Below are positions 24,311-32,756 of a DNA stretch of 64,000 nt, one piece after another; the stretch's first letter is position 1; each line of letters starts with the position of its first letter. Source of the stretch: Paenibacillus sp. MMS18-CY102 (lineage in GTDB: Bacteria; Bacillota; Bacilli; Paenibacillales; Paenibacillaceae). The stretch lies in the NCBI RefSeq assembly GCF_009789195.1, contig NZ_WSTC01000019.1, positions 48,011 through 112,010 on the forward strand, in the 5' to 3' direction. The notes below the pieces were generated by a model. It was not told the origin of the DNA, did not search any database, and worked only from the letters and a program-made list of their open reading frames with translations. The position numbers were made by a program, and so were the translations under genes.

Positions 24311-24502
24311 TTTCACGAGCGAGGCAGCTGCTTCCGCACGCCTGCGCAGGCGCGCTTTCACAATGAAGCCGAAGCCTACATTGCAAGTTGTAATCAGCGC
24401 CCCGAGTATGGCAAGCCAGCCATTATGGCTGATTAGAATAGCCGTCATGCCCATCAGCACGATCGAAGAAACGGCGAACCATAACGATAACATTTTGGAC
24501 AT
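24308..24502 (-). CDS. Small two-helix membrane protein (YlaF/DUF5325-like)
   Basis: 64 aa from ATG 24502 with AGGAGAG 9 nt upstream. Two hydrophobic helices (MLSLWFAVSSIVLMGMTAIL and GWLAILGALITTCNVGFGF) are followed by a basic tail IVKARLRRRAEAA. This resembles the small DUF5325/YlaF membrane proteins of Bacillus in size and in the GFGFxVKxKLRR ending. Function unknown. Its 3' end overlaps the trpS terminator region. Confidence 0.6.
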   Translation of the reverse strand: MSKMLSLWFAVSSIVLMGMTAILISHNGWLAILGALITTCNVGFGFIVKARLRRRAEAAASLVK

Positions 24503-24557
24503 GGTGAACACTCTCCTGACAAGAAAAAAGAAAATTTGAAAGTTACGTATTGAAGTA

Positions 24558-24587
24558 GCATAGATCTCGAATTGCCGAGACATAATA
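24558..24587 (+). promoter_or_regulatory. Sigma-G promoter of the second SASP gene
   Basis: GCATA (24558-24562), 18-bp spacer, CATAATA (24581-24587). Both elements match the sigma-G consensus, 47 bp before the SASP ATG. Confidence 0.8.
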
Positions 24588-24633
24588 TGTTTGCAAGCTT
24601 GCAACCCATCACATCGTGCAAAGGAGAATTACT

Positions 24634-24858
24634 ATGGCAAGCCAATCCCGCAGCAGCAATCAACTGGTGGTACCTCAAGCAAGCCAAGCTATCAATCAAC
24701 TGAAAATGGAGGCTGCTCAACAGCTGGGCGTACAAATTCCAGCTGATGGCTATTATGGCAATGTCTCCACTCGCGACGCTGGTTCGCTTGGCGGTTACAT
24801 CACGAAGAAGCTGGTTCAAATCGCCGAGCAACAATTGTCCGGCGGCCAATATCGCTAA
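24634..24858 (+). CDS. Small acid-soluble spore protein, alpha/beta type
   Basis: 74 aa from ATG 24634 (AAAGGAG). MASQSRSSNQLVVPQASQAI, then QLKMEAAQQLGVQIP, GNVSTRDAGSLGGYITKKLV and QIAEQQLSGGQYR match the family. It coats and protects spore DNA. It is paralogous to the gene at 19908 but has a simple short leader without hairpin repeats. A clear sigma-G promoter and a terminator flank it. Confidence 0.96.
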   Translation: MASQSRSSNQLVVPQASQAINQLKMEAAQQLGVQIPADGYYGNVSTRDAGSLGGYITKKLVQIAEQQLSGGQYR

Positions 24859-24880
24859 CGATTTAACTATACACAGACGG

Positions 24881-24911
24881 GAAAGCTCAAGGGAAACCTT
24901 GAGCTTTTTTC
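24881..24911 (+). terminator. Terminator of the SASP gene
   Basis: AAAGCTCAAGG-GAAA-CCTTGAGCTTTTTT: perfect 10-bp stem with a GAAA loop and a T-tract. Confidence 0.95.
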
Positions 24912-24958
24912 GTCGTAATATTTTCATTGTGCAGAAAAAAAAGCCCCGCGTCAATACG

Positions 24959-25945
24959 TCAGTACGTATTCATGCGGAGCCGTTTAGCTAGCCGTTCATC
25001 GCTCAGCCAGCCCACATAGGAGCCGACGGTTTTGTAGTTTTTGTCCATCATGAGAACCGCGACGAACGGATATTGTTTCCGATGCCTATAACGCACGTCG
25101 CTCCAGCGCACCTCGTAGCCCCAATCATGCTCCTTGACCTCCGCGCAAGCGAATGAAGTTAAGTACAGGAACGATTGAATGGAAGGGTCGTTTTTGGAAC
25201 GGTCAACTGCCGGATGGTTAGAGCATGTAGCCCGATCAAGCCAGCGAAGCTGCTTGTTGCGAAGATCGCCGATTACAAAGCTGCCGTCATGCTTACGTTT
25301 TACGACGTTCCAGTCATGCAGGGAAATTGTAGGGATGAGCCAGTAACGGTCGCCGTCGCTATGCTCGTTGTCAATCTTCTCAACCAGTGCCCTTTTGCGA
25401 AAATGGACGGTTGTTCGCCATACGTAATAAATCGCAAGCAGGCTGTATAGCAAAGGAAATAGCACAGCGGGATTCGCTAATCCGAAAGCCCATATCGAGA
25501 TGGCGATCACATGGGTCGTGAAGATGACCGGATCGAAGATATGGATGATGTTCCACGATATCCACTTGCTGGAGAAGGGCCTGACAGCTTGCGTGCCATA
25601 AGCATTGAACAGGTCGGTCATGACATGCACGCACACGGCAAGCAGCACCCAGCCAATGATATGCAGCCAAGGCAACGAGCCTCGATAAAAGAGCTGAAGC
25701 ACGATCGTAATGAGCGCGGTCCATCCGATGATGGCTGGAATGGAGTGTGATGCGCCGCGATGGTGCCGGATGTAGGAAGCATTGCCCTTAAACCGAAGCA
25801 GCGTATCGAAATCAGGTGCTTGTGAGCCTACTACGGTGCCAATCAGGACAGCGGTATGCAGCGTCGTGTCTCCTGCAATGACCGGATCGACGGAGGCTAG
25901 CCCTGCAAGGCCCAAGCCCATAACCAAATGCGTTCCGGAGTCCAA
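24959..25945 (-). CDS. yfhP: Membrane-bound metal-dependent hydrolase, YdjM/YfhP family
   Basis: 328 aa. The N-terminal half carries the family motifs: GTHLVMGLGLAGLA, QAPDFDTLLRFKG, IRHHRGASHSIPAI (the HHRGxSHS metal motif) and VHVMTDLFNAYGTQAVRPFSSK. About four membrane helices surround these motifs, and a soluble C-terminal domain follows. The closest architecture I know is B. subtilis YfhP. A minus-strand hairpin (ATACGT/ACGTAT within a CCGC...GCGGGG stem, then a T-run, about 24938-24978) overlaps its 3' end and may terminate it. Confidence 0.85.
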   Translation of the reverse strand: MDSGTHLVMGLGLAGLASVDPVIAGDTTLHTAVLIGTVVGSQAPDFDTLLRFKGNASYIRHHRGASHSIPAIIGWTALITIVLQLFYRGSLPWLHIIGWVLLAVCVHVMTDLFNAYGTQAVRPFSSKWISWNIIHIFDPVIFTTHVIAISIWAFGLANPAVLFPLLYSLLAIYYVWRTTVHFRKRALVEKIDNEHSDGDRYWLIPTISLHDWNVVKRKHDGSFVIGDLRNKQLRWLDRATCSNHPAVDRSKNDPSIQSFLYLTSFACAEVKEHDWGYEVRWSDVRYRHRKQYPFVAVLMMDKNYKTVGSYVGWLSDERLAKRLRMNTY

Positions 25946-26057
25946 TCGGGATTCCCCTTTCGTAAGCGTGATATACTATCCGATAGCATGGCATTAGTGT
26001 CGGTCGCATCGCGCATTATCATACCCGGAAGATGAAGTCGAAAAGGAGAGATGTCGT

Positions 26058-26354
26058 ATGTATATTTGTTTTGCAGAGTATCGGATTATTCCCGAGCATC
26101 GGCAAGCTTATCTCAGTTATTCAAAACAGCTTGCCCAACAAGGCGAGCTGGTGCCAACAATATATGAAGGAACAGATCAGCCCAATGTGTTCGTCGAGCT
26201 GTGGACAGCCCCGTCGGAGGCCGAAGCAGAGGCGATTAATCAAGCGCGCCGAAGCGGGCAATCCCCTTGGCATCGCATTAAGGAATGGGTCGAGGGGGGA
26301 GAGGCGAAAGTCCATGTATGGACTTTCCGCCCCGTAATCGAACCGCATTCCTGA
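26058..26354 (+). CDS. Hypothetical protein, ferredoxin-like (ABM-type) fold suspected
   Basis: 98 aa. AAAAGGAGAG lies upstream. MYICFAEYRIIPEHRQAYLSYSKQL, then VFVELWTAPSEAEAEAINQAR and a C-terminal strand VHVWTFRPV give a beta-alpha-beta-beta pattern like antibiotic biosynthesis monooxygenase-type small proteins. No catalytic residues can be assigned. It is convergent with gerQ, with little space between. Confidence 0.6.
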   Translation: MYICFAEYRIIPEHRQAYLSYSKQLAQQGELVPTIYEGTDQPNVFVELWTAPSEAEAEAINQARRSGQSPWHRIKEWVEGGEAKVHVWTFRPVIEPHS

Positions 26355-26367
26355 ATGATTATTAAGC

Positions 26368-26907
26368 TTAGCGCGGGGTAGCCGCAGTTGGTGCTACAGG
26401 CGTTTGGTTCGTTATTGTGCCGCCGTTGAACGGGTACTCGTAATTAATCGGGCCGTCGAACGTCACATAGTCCAAGTTAAGCATCAGAAGCAAATAACGC
26501 ATGCCTGTCGTGGGGTCGCTAATAATAATATGGTCGCGCCCAGCAGCTTCGATGATGCCGCGGAATATTTTGGCATTCCATTCGCGGTTATTCTCGTACG
26601 TCATGTAGAACGTTCCAAGCTTGCCGCGGTTCAAACGGAGAATGTTCTCGACGTACGATTCCTCTGCAACAGGAGCCGCTACGACAGTCGTGCCTTGAGG
26701 CGTAACGACAGAGCCGTTTGGAACCATTGGAGGGACTTGCATCATCATCGTTGGCATGCCAGCTGCCGCCGCTGTGAAAGGCGTTGGTACTGGGGCGCCA
26801 GCGCCTGCTCCAGGAAACGGCGTTGCGAAGCCATACGAATAGCCATAGCCTCCTTGGGAAGCTGGGCTTACTGCTGCTGGATTTTTGTAGCCATAACCGT
26901 TAGACAT
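26368..26907 (-). CDS. gerQ: Spore coat protein GerQ
   Basis: 179 aa. The N-terminal half is low-complexity, rich in Gly, Tyr, Pro and Ala (NGYGYKNPAAVSPASQGGYG). The conserved C-terminal domain begins ESYVENILRLNRGKLGTFYMTYENNREW and continues IIEAAGRDHIIISDPTTGMRYLLLMLNLDYVTFD, which is diagnostic of GerQ (YwdL). GerQ is cross-linked in the coat by transglutaminase and is needed for CwlJ-dependent germination. It lies 56 bp downstream of cwlJ, as in B. subtilis. Confidence 0.95.
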   Translation of the reverse strand: MSNGYGYKNPAAVSPASQGGYGYSYGFATPFPGAGAGAPVPTPFTAAAAGMPTMMMQVPPMVPNGSVVTPQGTTVVAAPVAEESYVENILRLNRGKLGTFYMTYENNREWNAKIFRGIIEAAGRDHIIISDPTTGMRYLLLMLNLDYVTFDGPINYEYPFNGGTITNQTPVAPTAATPR

Positions 26908-26963
26908 TGTGTTATTCCTCGCTTTTCATTAAGTAATAGTTCCCTCGCCGTAACGAAAAGAAC

Positions 26964-27386
26964 TTAGTAAACGCTAGGGCAATCTGCGCTAGTTGGCGCG
27001 AAGAAGCAGTGCTTCTTGAATCTTCCCGTATTGCGCTGGTCATACCACGTGCTAGGGCAATTGCCCGCCGGACGGAAAAACCATAGCGCATTGGAAGCTG
27101 GATGCTGCCGCTCGCCGTTGATGATCCGTTTGGCAAGGGCGATTTCGCTTTCACGCGCGCTTTGATAAAAGTAGCTTTTCGTCGTTGCCTCAAAGCCCCC
27201 TGGCTTTTGGTAAACCATATCAGGGATTGAGCGAATGTTTTTGAAATCCAGACAGTTCCCGCGTACGCGGTTAACGCCGACATTGCCTACCATCATCATG
27301 CCAAGGTTGCCTTCGCCCTCTGCTTCAGCGCGCATGAGGCGCGCGAGCATTTTAATTTGTTCGCTGTTCGCTTTGATGACTGCCAT
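26964..27386 (-). CDS. cwlJ: Cell wall hydrolase CwlJ (spore cortex lysis)
   Basis: 140 aa, SD AAGGAGTG. The hydrolase_2 (SleB/CwlJ) domain fills the protein: LARLMRAEAEGEGNLGMMMVG with the catalytic Glu, VGVNRVRGNCLDFKNIRSIPDMVYQKPGGF, and HPASNALWFFRPAG. It has no signal peptide, as expected for CwlJ, which is made in the mother cell and placed in the coat. It degrades cortex peptidoglycan during germination, notably in response to Ca-dipicolinate. Forms a two-gene operon with gerQ. Confidence 0.95.
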   Translation of the reverse strand: MAVIKANSEQIKMLARLMRAEAEGEGNLGMMMVGNVGVNRVRGNCLDFKNIRSIPDMVYQKPGGFEATTKSYFYQSARESEIALAKRIINGERQHPASNALWFFRPAGNCPSTWYDQRNTGRFKKHCFFAPTSADCPSVY

Positions 27387-27541
27387 GCTGCTACTCGCTC
27401 ACTCCTTCTGGGCTTTCAACTACACACCCATCCTATGCCGGTGTTTCCGAATGGGTTCCTGCCTGGGTTCAAACGAAAAAAGCGAGCGTTCGACAAATCG
27501 CCATGGGAAGTTGTCAAATTGATGAACAGCTGGGGCGAACG

Positions 27542-27570
27542 TTGTCAATGCTAGCATTTTTCTGTATGAT
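27542..27570 (+). promoter_or_regulatory. Sigma-A promoter of ctaB-sco operon
   Basis: TTGTCA (27542-27547), 17 bp, TATGAT (27565-27570), about 70 bp before the ctaB start. Confidence 0.75.
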
Positions 27571-27638
27571 TAGAACGATTCGATAAGCTAAGCCGTCTAT
27601 AACGGCCGCTTGCTGCAACGGAACGGGAGGCTTTCTTC

Positions 27639-28496
27639 GTGTTGAAGGATTGGATTGATTTAACAAAGCCAAGGCTGCTGCGGCTTAATGTGTTCGCTGC
27701 CTTCGGCGGCTTCTGGGTCGCTTCCAAGTGGAGCTTCGACTGGATGAACATGCTGTACATGCTGATCGGCACGACACTCGTCATGGCCTGTGCCACGGTC
27801 ATTAATAATTATTGGGATCGTGAATTGGATAAAAAGATGGTGCGCACACAGGATCGCGCGTTGCCCAATGGCCGAGTGAAGCCGGGTGCGGTGCTTGCGT
27901 ATGGCATTATTCTTGGTCTAGTCGGCCTTGCTGTTTTATTCCTATTGGTCGACCCCATCTGCGGGTATTTGGGTCTTGTCGGCATGTTCGCCTACATTGT
28001 AGTCTATACAATGTGGTTGAAGAGAACGTCGACGTGGAGCACCTCGATCGGCGGCATATCCGGTGCAATGCCTCCGGTTATCGGCTACTGTGCAGTTACG
28101 CATACGGTTGATGCCGGTGCATGGATTTTGTTTGCGTGGCTGTTCTTATGGCAACCGGCGCATTTCTGGTCGCTGGCGATTCGCCGCGTAGAAGAGTACC
28201 GTGCGGCAGGCTATCCGTTGCTGCCAGTAGTGAAAGGCATTCATCGCACGAAGCTGCAGATGATCCCTTACATTGCATTGTTGATTCCGACAGGCATTTT
28301 GCTGTATGCGTATGATTATGTAGGTGTCGTATTCCTGATTCTGTCCACGCTGCTTAGCGTAGCTTGGCTCGTGCAGACGTTGATGGGCTTGCGTGCGCCA
28401 GACTTGGACAAGTGGGCAAAAACGAATTTTTTAATCTCGGTCAATTACTTGATGATCATCTTCATCGTCATGATGGCCGATACGGTACACGTATGA
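27639..28496 (+). CDS. ctaB: Protoheme IX farnesyltransferase (haem O synthase)
   Basis: 285 aa from GTG 27639 (GGGAGG, 9 nt). A polytopic UbiA-type prenyltransferase. The first Asp-rich motif is NNYWDRELDKKMVRTQDRALP and the second conserved loop is YTMWLKRTSTWSTSIGG, with WQPAHFWSLAI following. It adds farnesyl to haem B to make haem O for cytochrome oxidase. It precedes a Sco protein by 30 bp; ctaA is about 14 kb downstream in the same direction. Confidence 0.95.
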   Translation: MLKDWIDLTKPRLLRLNVFAAFGGFWVASKWSFDWMNMLYMLIGTTLVMACATVINNYWDRELDKKMVRTQDRALPNGRVKPGAVLAYGIILGLVGLAVLFLLVDPICGYLGLVGMFAYIVVYTMWLKRTSTWSTSIGGISGAMPPVIGYCAVTHTVDAGAWILFAWLFLWQPAHFWSLAIRRVEEYRAAGYPLLPVVKGIHRTKLQMIPYIALLIPTGILLYAYDYVGVVFLILSTLLSVAWLVQTLMGLRAPDLDKWAKTNFLISVNYLMIIFIVMMADTVHV

Positions 28497-28526
28497 TAGT
28501 TCAGGGGAAATAGGGGAGAGCGGATC

Positions 28527-29147
28527 ATGCAGTTTTTGTTGAAACATTCTTTCAAGTTTGCTGTCGGGGCGCTTGTTGTATTGATGGGCATTTATTTATA
28601 TTTGACGTATGGCGGAAGCTCTAGCGATACGCCGAAGCTGCCGGTTCAGCAGGCCGCACCTGATTTCACGATGGCTGATGCCATTAGCGGCGATCAAGTG
28701 AAGTTCTCGGATGCAAGCGATAAAGTGCGCCTTATCTACTTCTATTGGGCGAACTGTCCGGATGTATGCCCGCCTACAACGCAACTGATGTCAGAGGTTC
28801 AAGAGCAATTGAAAGCAGACGGCAAATTCGGAACTGATGTGGAGCTGTTCTCAGTCACATTCGATCCGGTTCGGGATACGCCTGATGCGATCAAGAAGTA
28901 TGCAGGCAAGTTTGACGCTGATTTCAGCGGGTGGAAGTTCCTTCGGGGAGAAGAGGAATCGACCGCCAAGCTGATCAAAGATTTTGGGTTGACTGTTATC
29001 AAGGATCCGAAGACGGGCGAGTTTACGCATTATGACAGCCTCATTCTTGTCGACCGCGACGGCAATGTCCGCAAGTACATTGATGGCAGCCATAACGAAA
29101 CGATGTCGGCGGACCAGATTATGAAATACGTAAAAGCCGTTTTATAA
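28527..29147 (+). CDS. SCO1/SenC family copper chaperone
   Basis: 206 aa. An N-terminal membrane anchor (FAVGALVVLMGIYLYLTYGG) precedes an extracytoplasmic thioredoxin-fold domain with the copper-binding CxxxC in ANCPDVCPP (near residues 76-80), FSVTFDPVRDTPD and the His-containing TGEFTHYDSLILVDRDG. Sco proteins deliver copper to, or reduce, the CuA site of cytochrome c oxidase. Its position directly after ctaB fits this role. Confidence 0.93.
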   Translation: MQFLLKHSFKFAVGALVVLMGIYLYLTYGGSSSDTPKLPVQQAAPDFTMADAISGDQVKFSDASDKVRLIYFYWANCPDVCPPTTQLMSEVQEQLKADGKFGTDVELFSVTFDPVRDTPDAIKKYAGKFDADFSGWKFLRGEEESTAKLIKDFGLTVIKDPKTGEFTHYDSLILVDRDGNVRKYIDGSHNETMSADQIMKYVKAVL

Positions 29148-29159
29148 TCGCTTATTAGC

Positions 29160-30101
29160 ATGGCCATTTTTATAACGATATTATGGAATAACGTCGTCCC
29201 GCTGTCGGTCATGATTGCCATTGGCATCATGCTGCAGCGGGTTTTCTCTCTTGATATACGTACGTTATCCAAGCTGAACTTTTACTTGTTTGCGCCAGCC
29301 GTTATGTTTAAGCTGCTTTATACGACAAATATTGCCGGGGAAATGTTCGGGAATGTGCTCTTGTTTTTCGTTCTGTTCATGGGGCTGCAATACGGTCTGA
29401 TTGAATTGGCTATTCGCCTGCGAGGCCTGCCGGAAGAACGGCGCGGCGCCATGCGCAATAGCGTGCTGTTTTATAATAGCGCGAACTACGGCATACCACT
29501 GAATCAGTTAGCTTTTCATGCGAATCCAGTCACCTTGGCCGTCCAAGTGATCATTATGACGATGCAGTCGCTTTTGCCTAACACATATGGGATCTATAGC
29601 GTCAATGCACGCAAGAGCGATTGGCGCTCAATTGCCCGGGTAATTGCCGTGCAGCCTGTCATCTATGTCATACCGATTGCTTTCCTCTTGCATGCATACA
29701 GCGTTCCGATTCCAGGGCCGATCATGACACCGATTGACCATTTGGCAGATGCATTCATCGGGACTGCACTCGTTACGCTGGGCGTTCAATTGGGATCGAT
29801 GGAGTGGAAGCTGGATAGTCGCATGCTCGGGGATGTAGCGTTGTCGAATGCGCTTCGGCTCGCAGGCGGGCCGCTGCTTGCAGGCTTCGTTATTTGGGGG
29901 CTTGCGGAGCTAGGAGCGGGAATGGAAAGCTTGACAGCTAAGGCGCTAATCGTATCCTCGGCAGTGCCGACATCGCTTAGCAGCGTGCTGCTTGCAGTGG
30001 AGTTCGATAATGAGCAGGAATTTGCCTCACAGGCTGTATTTACATCCACCGTGCTAAGCATGTTTAGTGTAGCGATAGTCATATGGACCCTCGGCGTTTA
30101 A
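29160..30101 (+). CDS. AEC family transporter (auxin efflux carrier-like)
   Basis: 313 aa with about ten hydrophobic segments in two five-helix halves. Family features: an N-terminal NVVPLSVMIAIGIMLQRVF, FYNSANYGIPLNQLAFH at the first crossover, and IVSSAVPTSLSSVLLAVEFD in the second half with the TAxP/S-like unwound helix. It follows sco by 13 bp with no clear SD, so it is probably in the same transcript. The substrate, likely an organic acid or amino acid, cannot be inferred. A terminator follows. Confidence 0.85.
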   Translation: MAIFITILWNNVVPLSVMIAIGIMLQRVFSLDIRTLSKLNFYLFAPAVMFKLLYTTNIAGEMFGNVLLFFVLFMGLQYGLIELAIRLRGLPEERRGAMRNSVLFYNSANYGIPLNQLAFHANPVTLAVQVIIMTMQSLLPNTYGIYSVNARKSDWRSIARVIAVQPVIYVIPIAFLLHAYSVPIPGPIMTPIDHLADAFIGTALVTLGVQLGSMEWKLDSRMLGDVALSNALRLAGGPLLAGFVIWGLAELGAGMESLTAKALIVSSAVPTSLSSVLLAVEFDNEQEFASQAVFTSTVLSMFSVAIVIWTLGV

Positions 30102-30124
30102 TCCGGCGCGAGGGCCTTTTTTTA
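30086..30124 (+). terminator. Terminator after AEC transporter
   Basis: GGACCCTCGGCG and CGGCGCGAGGGCC flank the stop codon and run into TTTTTTT. Confidence 0.85.
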
Positions 30125-30133
30125 TGGGCAAAA

Positions 30134-30508
30134 TCAGGAGAAGTCCTCTTTGGCAAAAGGGTTGGCACTTGCTTCCGGGTACACAATATAGGCGTCGAGC
30201 CCGGCTTTTTCCAATTGCTCGACTAAGTAGGACTCAGGCGTGCTCTCGACGCCCGGATAGCCGCGGCGCGTATACATATGCTCGGCATCGGGAAACAAAT
30301 CCCGGAGCAGGCCGCGGATCCGTTTGCCAGAAGAATCATTGTCCGTAAATACATATACCTGCCGGTCGCCAACCTGCTTGCGCAACGTTTCCAACTGGCT
30401 GCTGCCAGGTGTTCCATATGTACAATAGACGGGAACATCGCTTTGAAGCACGCGGCGCAGCCGGCTTCGGTCATTCTTGCCTTCGACGATTATCGCGATA
30501 TCAAGCAT
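30134..30508 (-). CDS. Toprim domain protein (YusF-like)
   Basis: 124 aa from ATG 30508 (GAGGTG, 6 nt). A toprim fold: IAIIVEGKNDRSRLRRVL holds the catalytic Glu (EGKxD), and VYVFTDNDSSGKRIR holds the DxD motif. The tail region EHMYTRRGYPGVESTPES is typical of the RNase M5/YusF group. It may act on structured RNA or DNA ends; the substrate is unknown. Confidence 0.8.
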   Translation of the reverse strand: MLDIAIIVEGKNDRSRLRRVLQSDVPVYCTYGTPGSSQLETLRKQVGDRQVYVFTDNDSSGKRIRGLLRDLFPDAEHMYTRRGYPGVESTPESYLVEQLEKAGLDAYIVYPEASANPFAKEDFS

Positions 30509-30575
30509 CAGCATCACCTCATTTGTATTGTAACCGATTGAAGGGGCTGCGGATACGCCAAGCGCGCCAAGCCAA

Positions 30576-30610
30576 AACCAGCCCGCTGCATAGGCAGCGG
30601 GCTGGTTGAA
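30576..30610 (-). terminator. Terminator of the yjcZ-like gene
   Basis: AACCAGCCCGCTGC pairs perfectly with GCAGCGGGCTGGTT; read on the minus strand it is followed by TTGG, a short T-tract. Confidence 0.7.
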
Positions 30611-30625
30611 GGGGCTAATATTTGA

Positions 30626-30757
30626 TTAGCAGAAACAGCCGGAGAACACGATTACGAGGAGGATGAACAGTACGAGAATCACGCCAGTCGATGTCCACAG
30701 ACCACCGACGTGTCCGCCGTGTCCGCAGCCTTTGCTTGCTGGATCAACATAGTTCAT
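30626..30757 (-). CDS. YjcZ family sporulation membrane peptide
   Basis: 43 aa. ATG at 30757 with AAGGGGTG 9 nt upstream; TAA at 30628-30626. It begins MNYVDPASKGCGHGGHVGG and ends in one hydrophobic helix, VILVLFILLVIVFSGCFC. The IVLVLFILLVIV-type helix with a short Gly-rich head is the pattern of YjcZ/YjcM-type peptides found in many sporulating Bacilli. Two Cys residues end the protein and one lies in the head. Function unknown. Confidence 0.85.
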   Translation of the reverse strand: MNYVDPASKGCGHGGHVGGLWTSTGVILVLFILLVIVFSGCFC

Positions 30758-30877
30758 TTATATTGTCACCCCTTTTCCGTTCATGAGGGTCACGAGCACT
30801 GCCGTGATGGCTGTCATCCCGTGACACAATGTATAGTATGTAAGCGGAGGGGGAGTGCCCTGTGCATTCACCCAGAT

Positions 30878-32098
30878 TTAAGAAAAATGGGTGCGAGCGG
30901 TGATGGTTCGTGAGCCGTGGAACGGCAAAATCGCTGCGGCGGCCATGAGAACAAGGAAGGCGAGATAATACGGCGAGACGACGTCACGCAGCATTCCGGC
31001 AGCCATCGGGCCGACGAATGCGCCAACGGAATAAGCGATCGAGAGCAGGGAGAAGGTGCGCCCATAACGTTCTCCGCCGCTAAGGTCGATAAGCAGGGTA
31101 GGCAGCGCCGGAAGAATAATGCCCTTGGCCATCCCTAGCATGAATAGCATGGTTGCCATTGGCAAAGGTACGCCAACCGCAATAGCAAAGTAGAGAATCG
31201 CGAGCATGACGGCTCCCCACAAGGTACGCAAATATGGCGATAGCCGGTTTAAGAAAAACATGCTTAATGTAACAAGCGCCCCAAAGCTAACGATGGAGAA
31301 GAGGATGCCGGTCTCCATAATGGAGTGCCCGCCATGGACGCCGGCCATTAACGGCAGCTCGAACGAAAGAATGCCTTGCGCGCAGCTGGTTGCGATGGGA
31401 AGCACATAAACAGACCACGGGAGCGGCTGGCCACTTGGCGCTAATGCCGGCTTTGGCGAAGTTGCAGTAGATGTGGGGGCTGCATGGTTATGATGATGGG
31501 CACCGGAATGAGGGATAACCTCGTCCAACGAATCGAACGTACGCGGTTTGTTTTTGGCATCATGGATAAAGAAGATTGCGCAGGTTGCCGTCGTAATGAG
31601 CAGCCAGCCTAAGCATTCGAATGCTCTAGTGAAGCCAATCTGCGCGACGAGAAGCGCTCCGGCAGCAGGAGAGAAGACCGAGGCGAACGTGTGAATGAGC
31701 CCGTTGCCTGCCATTAGCTTGCCTTGCTGGATGCGGTCAGTTGCAATTCGAGCGAGTAGCGACATGCAGGCAGGCGATAGAAAGGCAAGCACGAATCCGC
31801 TGACCGACCGGAGCGCGAGCAGCTGCCATGGGTTCGTGACATGGGCTTGCAGCAGCAAAATAACGCCAGCGCACATGAGGCTAACGATAATGAACAGGCG
31901 GCTTCCGAATCGGTCAACACCGAAGCCGGCAATGAGATTGCCGGGCAAGTGTGTAATGGAATAGATGCCCATCATAAGCCCGATAAAAGACGGAGCGGCG
32001 CCGAGGGAGACGGCGAACGGCGTGAGAATCGGATATTGCGCATGCAGGTCGAAAAAGGCAATGAACAGGAATAAATAAAGCCACACGGCAGTTTTCAC
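30878..32098 (-). CDS. Major facilitator superfamily transporter
   Basis: 406 aa from GTG 32098 (AAGGAGGG, 8 nt); a longer frame to 32248 would add 50 basic residues without a good SD. Twelve membrane segments are arranged as 6+6. The family loop between helices 2 and 3 reads GFGVDRFGSRLFII. The central cytoplasmic loop carries a short His cluster (HSGAHHHNH). The substrate is unknown; the His cluster hints at metal binding but is weak evidence. It is divergent from the gene at 32275. Confidence 0.85.
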   Translation of the reverse strand: MKTAVWLYLFLFIAFFDLHAQYPILTPFAVSLGAAPSFIGLMMGIYSITHLPGNLIAGFGVDRFGSRLFIIVSLMCAGVILLLQAHVTNPWQLLALRSVSGFVLAFLSPACMSLLARIATDRIQQGKLMAGNGLIHTFASVFSPAAGALLVAQIGFTRAFECLGWLLITTATCAIFFIHDAKNKPRTFDSLDEVIPHSGAHHHNHAAPTSTATSPKPALAPSGQPLPWSVYVLPIATSCAQGILSFELPLMAGVHGGHSIMETGILFSIVSFGALVTLSMFFLNRLSPYLRTLWGAVMLAILYFAIAVGVPLPMATMLFMLGMAKGIILPALPTLLIDLSGGERYGRTFSLLSIAYSVGAFVGPMAAGMLRDVVSPYYLAFLVLMAAAAILPFHGSRTITARTHFS

Positions 32099-32274
32099 GG
32101 TAGCCCTCCTTCGGGTAAGTAAGCTGTATATTAACTTGTACGCTCGACTCGGACGGGTTATGCCGCCTGTCCGCTGGCGATAACGTTTACCCCGTGCATA
32201 TCCTCGGCTATAATGGGAATAGAGTTTTTGATATGTGGGCAGTGGCAAGGTATAATAAGGGGGATGCGCGGATC

Positions 32275-32712
32275 ATGGATTTTATTTATGACGAGCAGAC
32301 GTGGACGACGTTTTTCCAAGATAATTGGCTCGTACTCGTACTCGCATTAGTTGCATTGTTTATCGTCATTGGCATCGTGAGGACCATTGTCAAATGGGCA
32401 CTGGTGGCAGCAATTGTCGTTGGCGTCATTGCTTACAGCGGCTACACGCTTGAGGACGTGAAGTCCATCGGCACGAAAGTGACGGACAGCGTGAAGCAGG
32501 AAGCCATTCAAGCAATGGCTGGCGAAGCGAATGCAGCAACTTACACAAGCAACGGTGATGGCACTTTTACAGTGAAGACGAATAACTTGGAACTGACAGG
32601 CAAGCCGAATGCGAACGAAGTGGAAGTGAAATTCCGCGGCGCGAAGATCGGCACATGGAAAATCGATGACGCGATTCGTACGTTGATCGATACAGCAAAA
32701 AGCAACGGATAA
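32275..32712 (+). CDS. Hypothetical single- or double-pass membrane protein
   Basis: 145 aa from ATG 32275 (GGGGGATG upstream). The N-terminal part MDFIYDEQTWTTFFQDNW leads into hydrophobic LVLVLALVALFIVIGIVRTIV and ALVAAIVVGVIAYSGYTLED. A soluble tail has strand pairs (GTFTVKTNNLELTG, EVEVKFRGAKIGTW). Not recognised. It lies 44 bp upstream of a transglutaminase-like membrane protein in the same direction, probably co-transcribed. Confidence 0.65.
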   Translation: MDFIYDEQTWTTFFQDNWLVLVLALVALFIVIGIVRTIVKWALVAAIVVGVIAYSGYTLEDVKSIGTKVTDSVKQEAIQAMAGEANAATYTSNGDGTFTVKTNNLELTGKPNANEVEVKFRGAKIGTWKIDDAIRTLIDTAKSNG

Positions 32713-32756
32713 AGCTCAGCGCCATCCATCCGTCGCTGGCGAGGGGAGCGGATGGA

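Noticed and set aside
30878..32098. His-rich MFS protein as a specific zinc or nickel exporter
   Set aside because: The histidine cluster is short and the rest of the sequence gives no substrate information.
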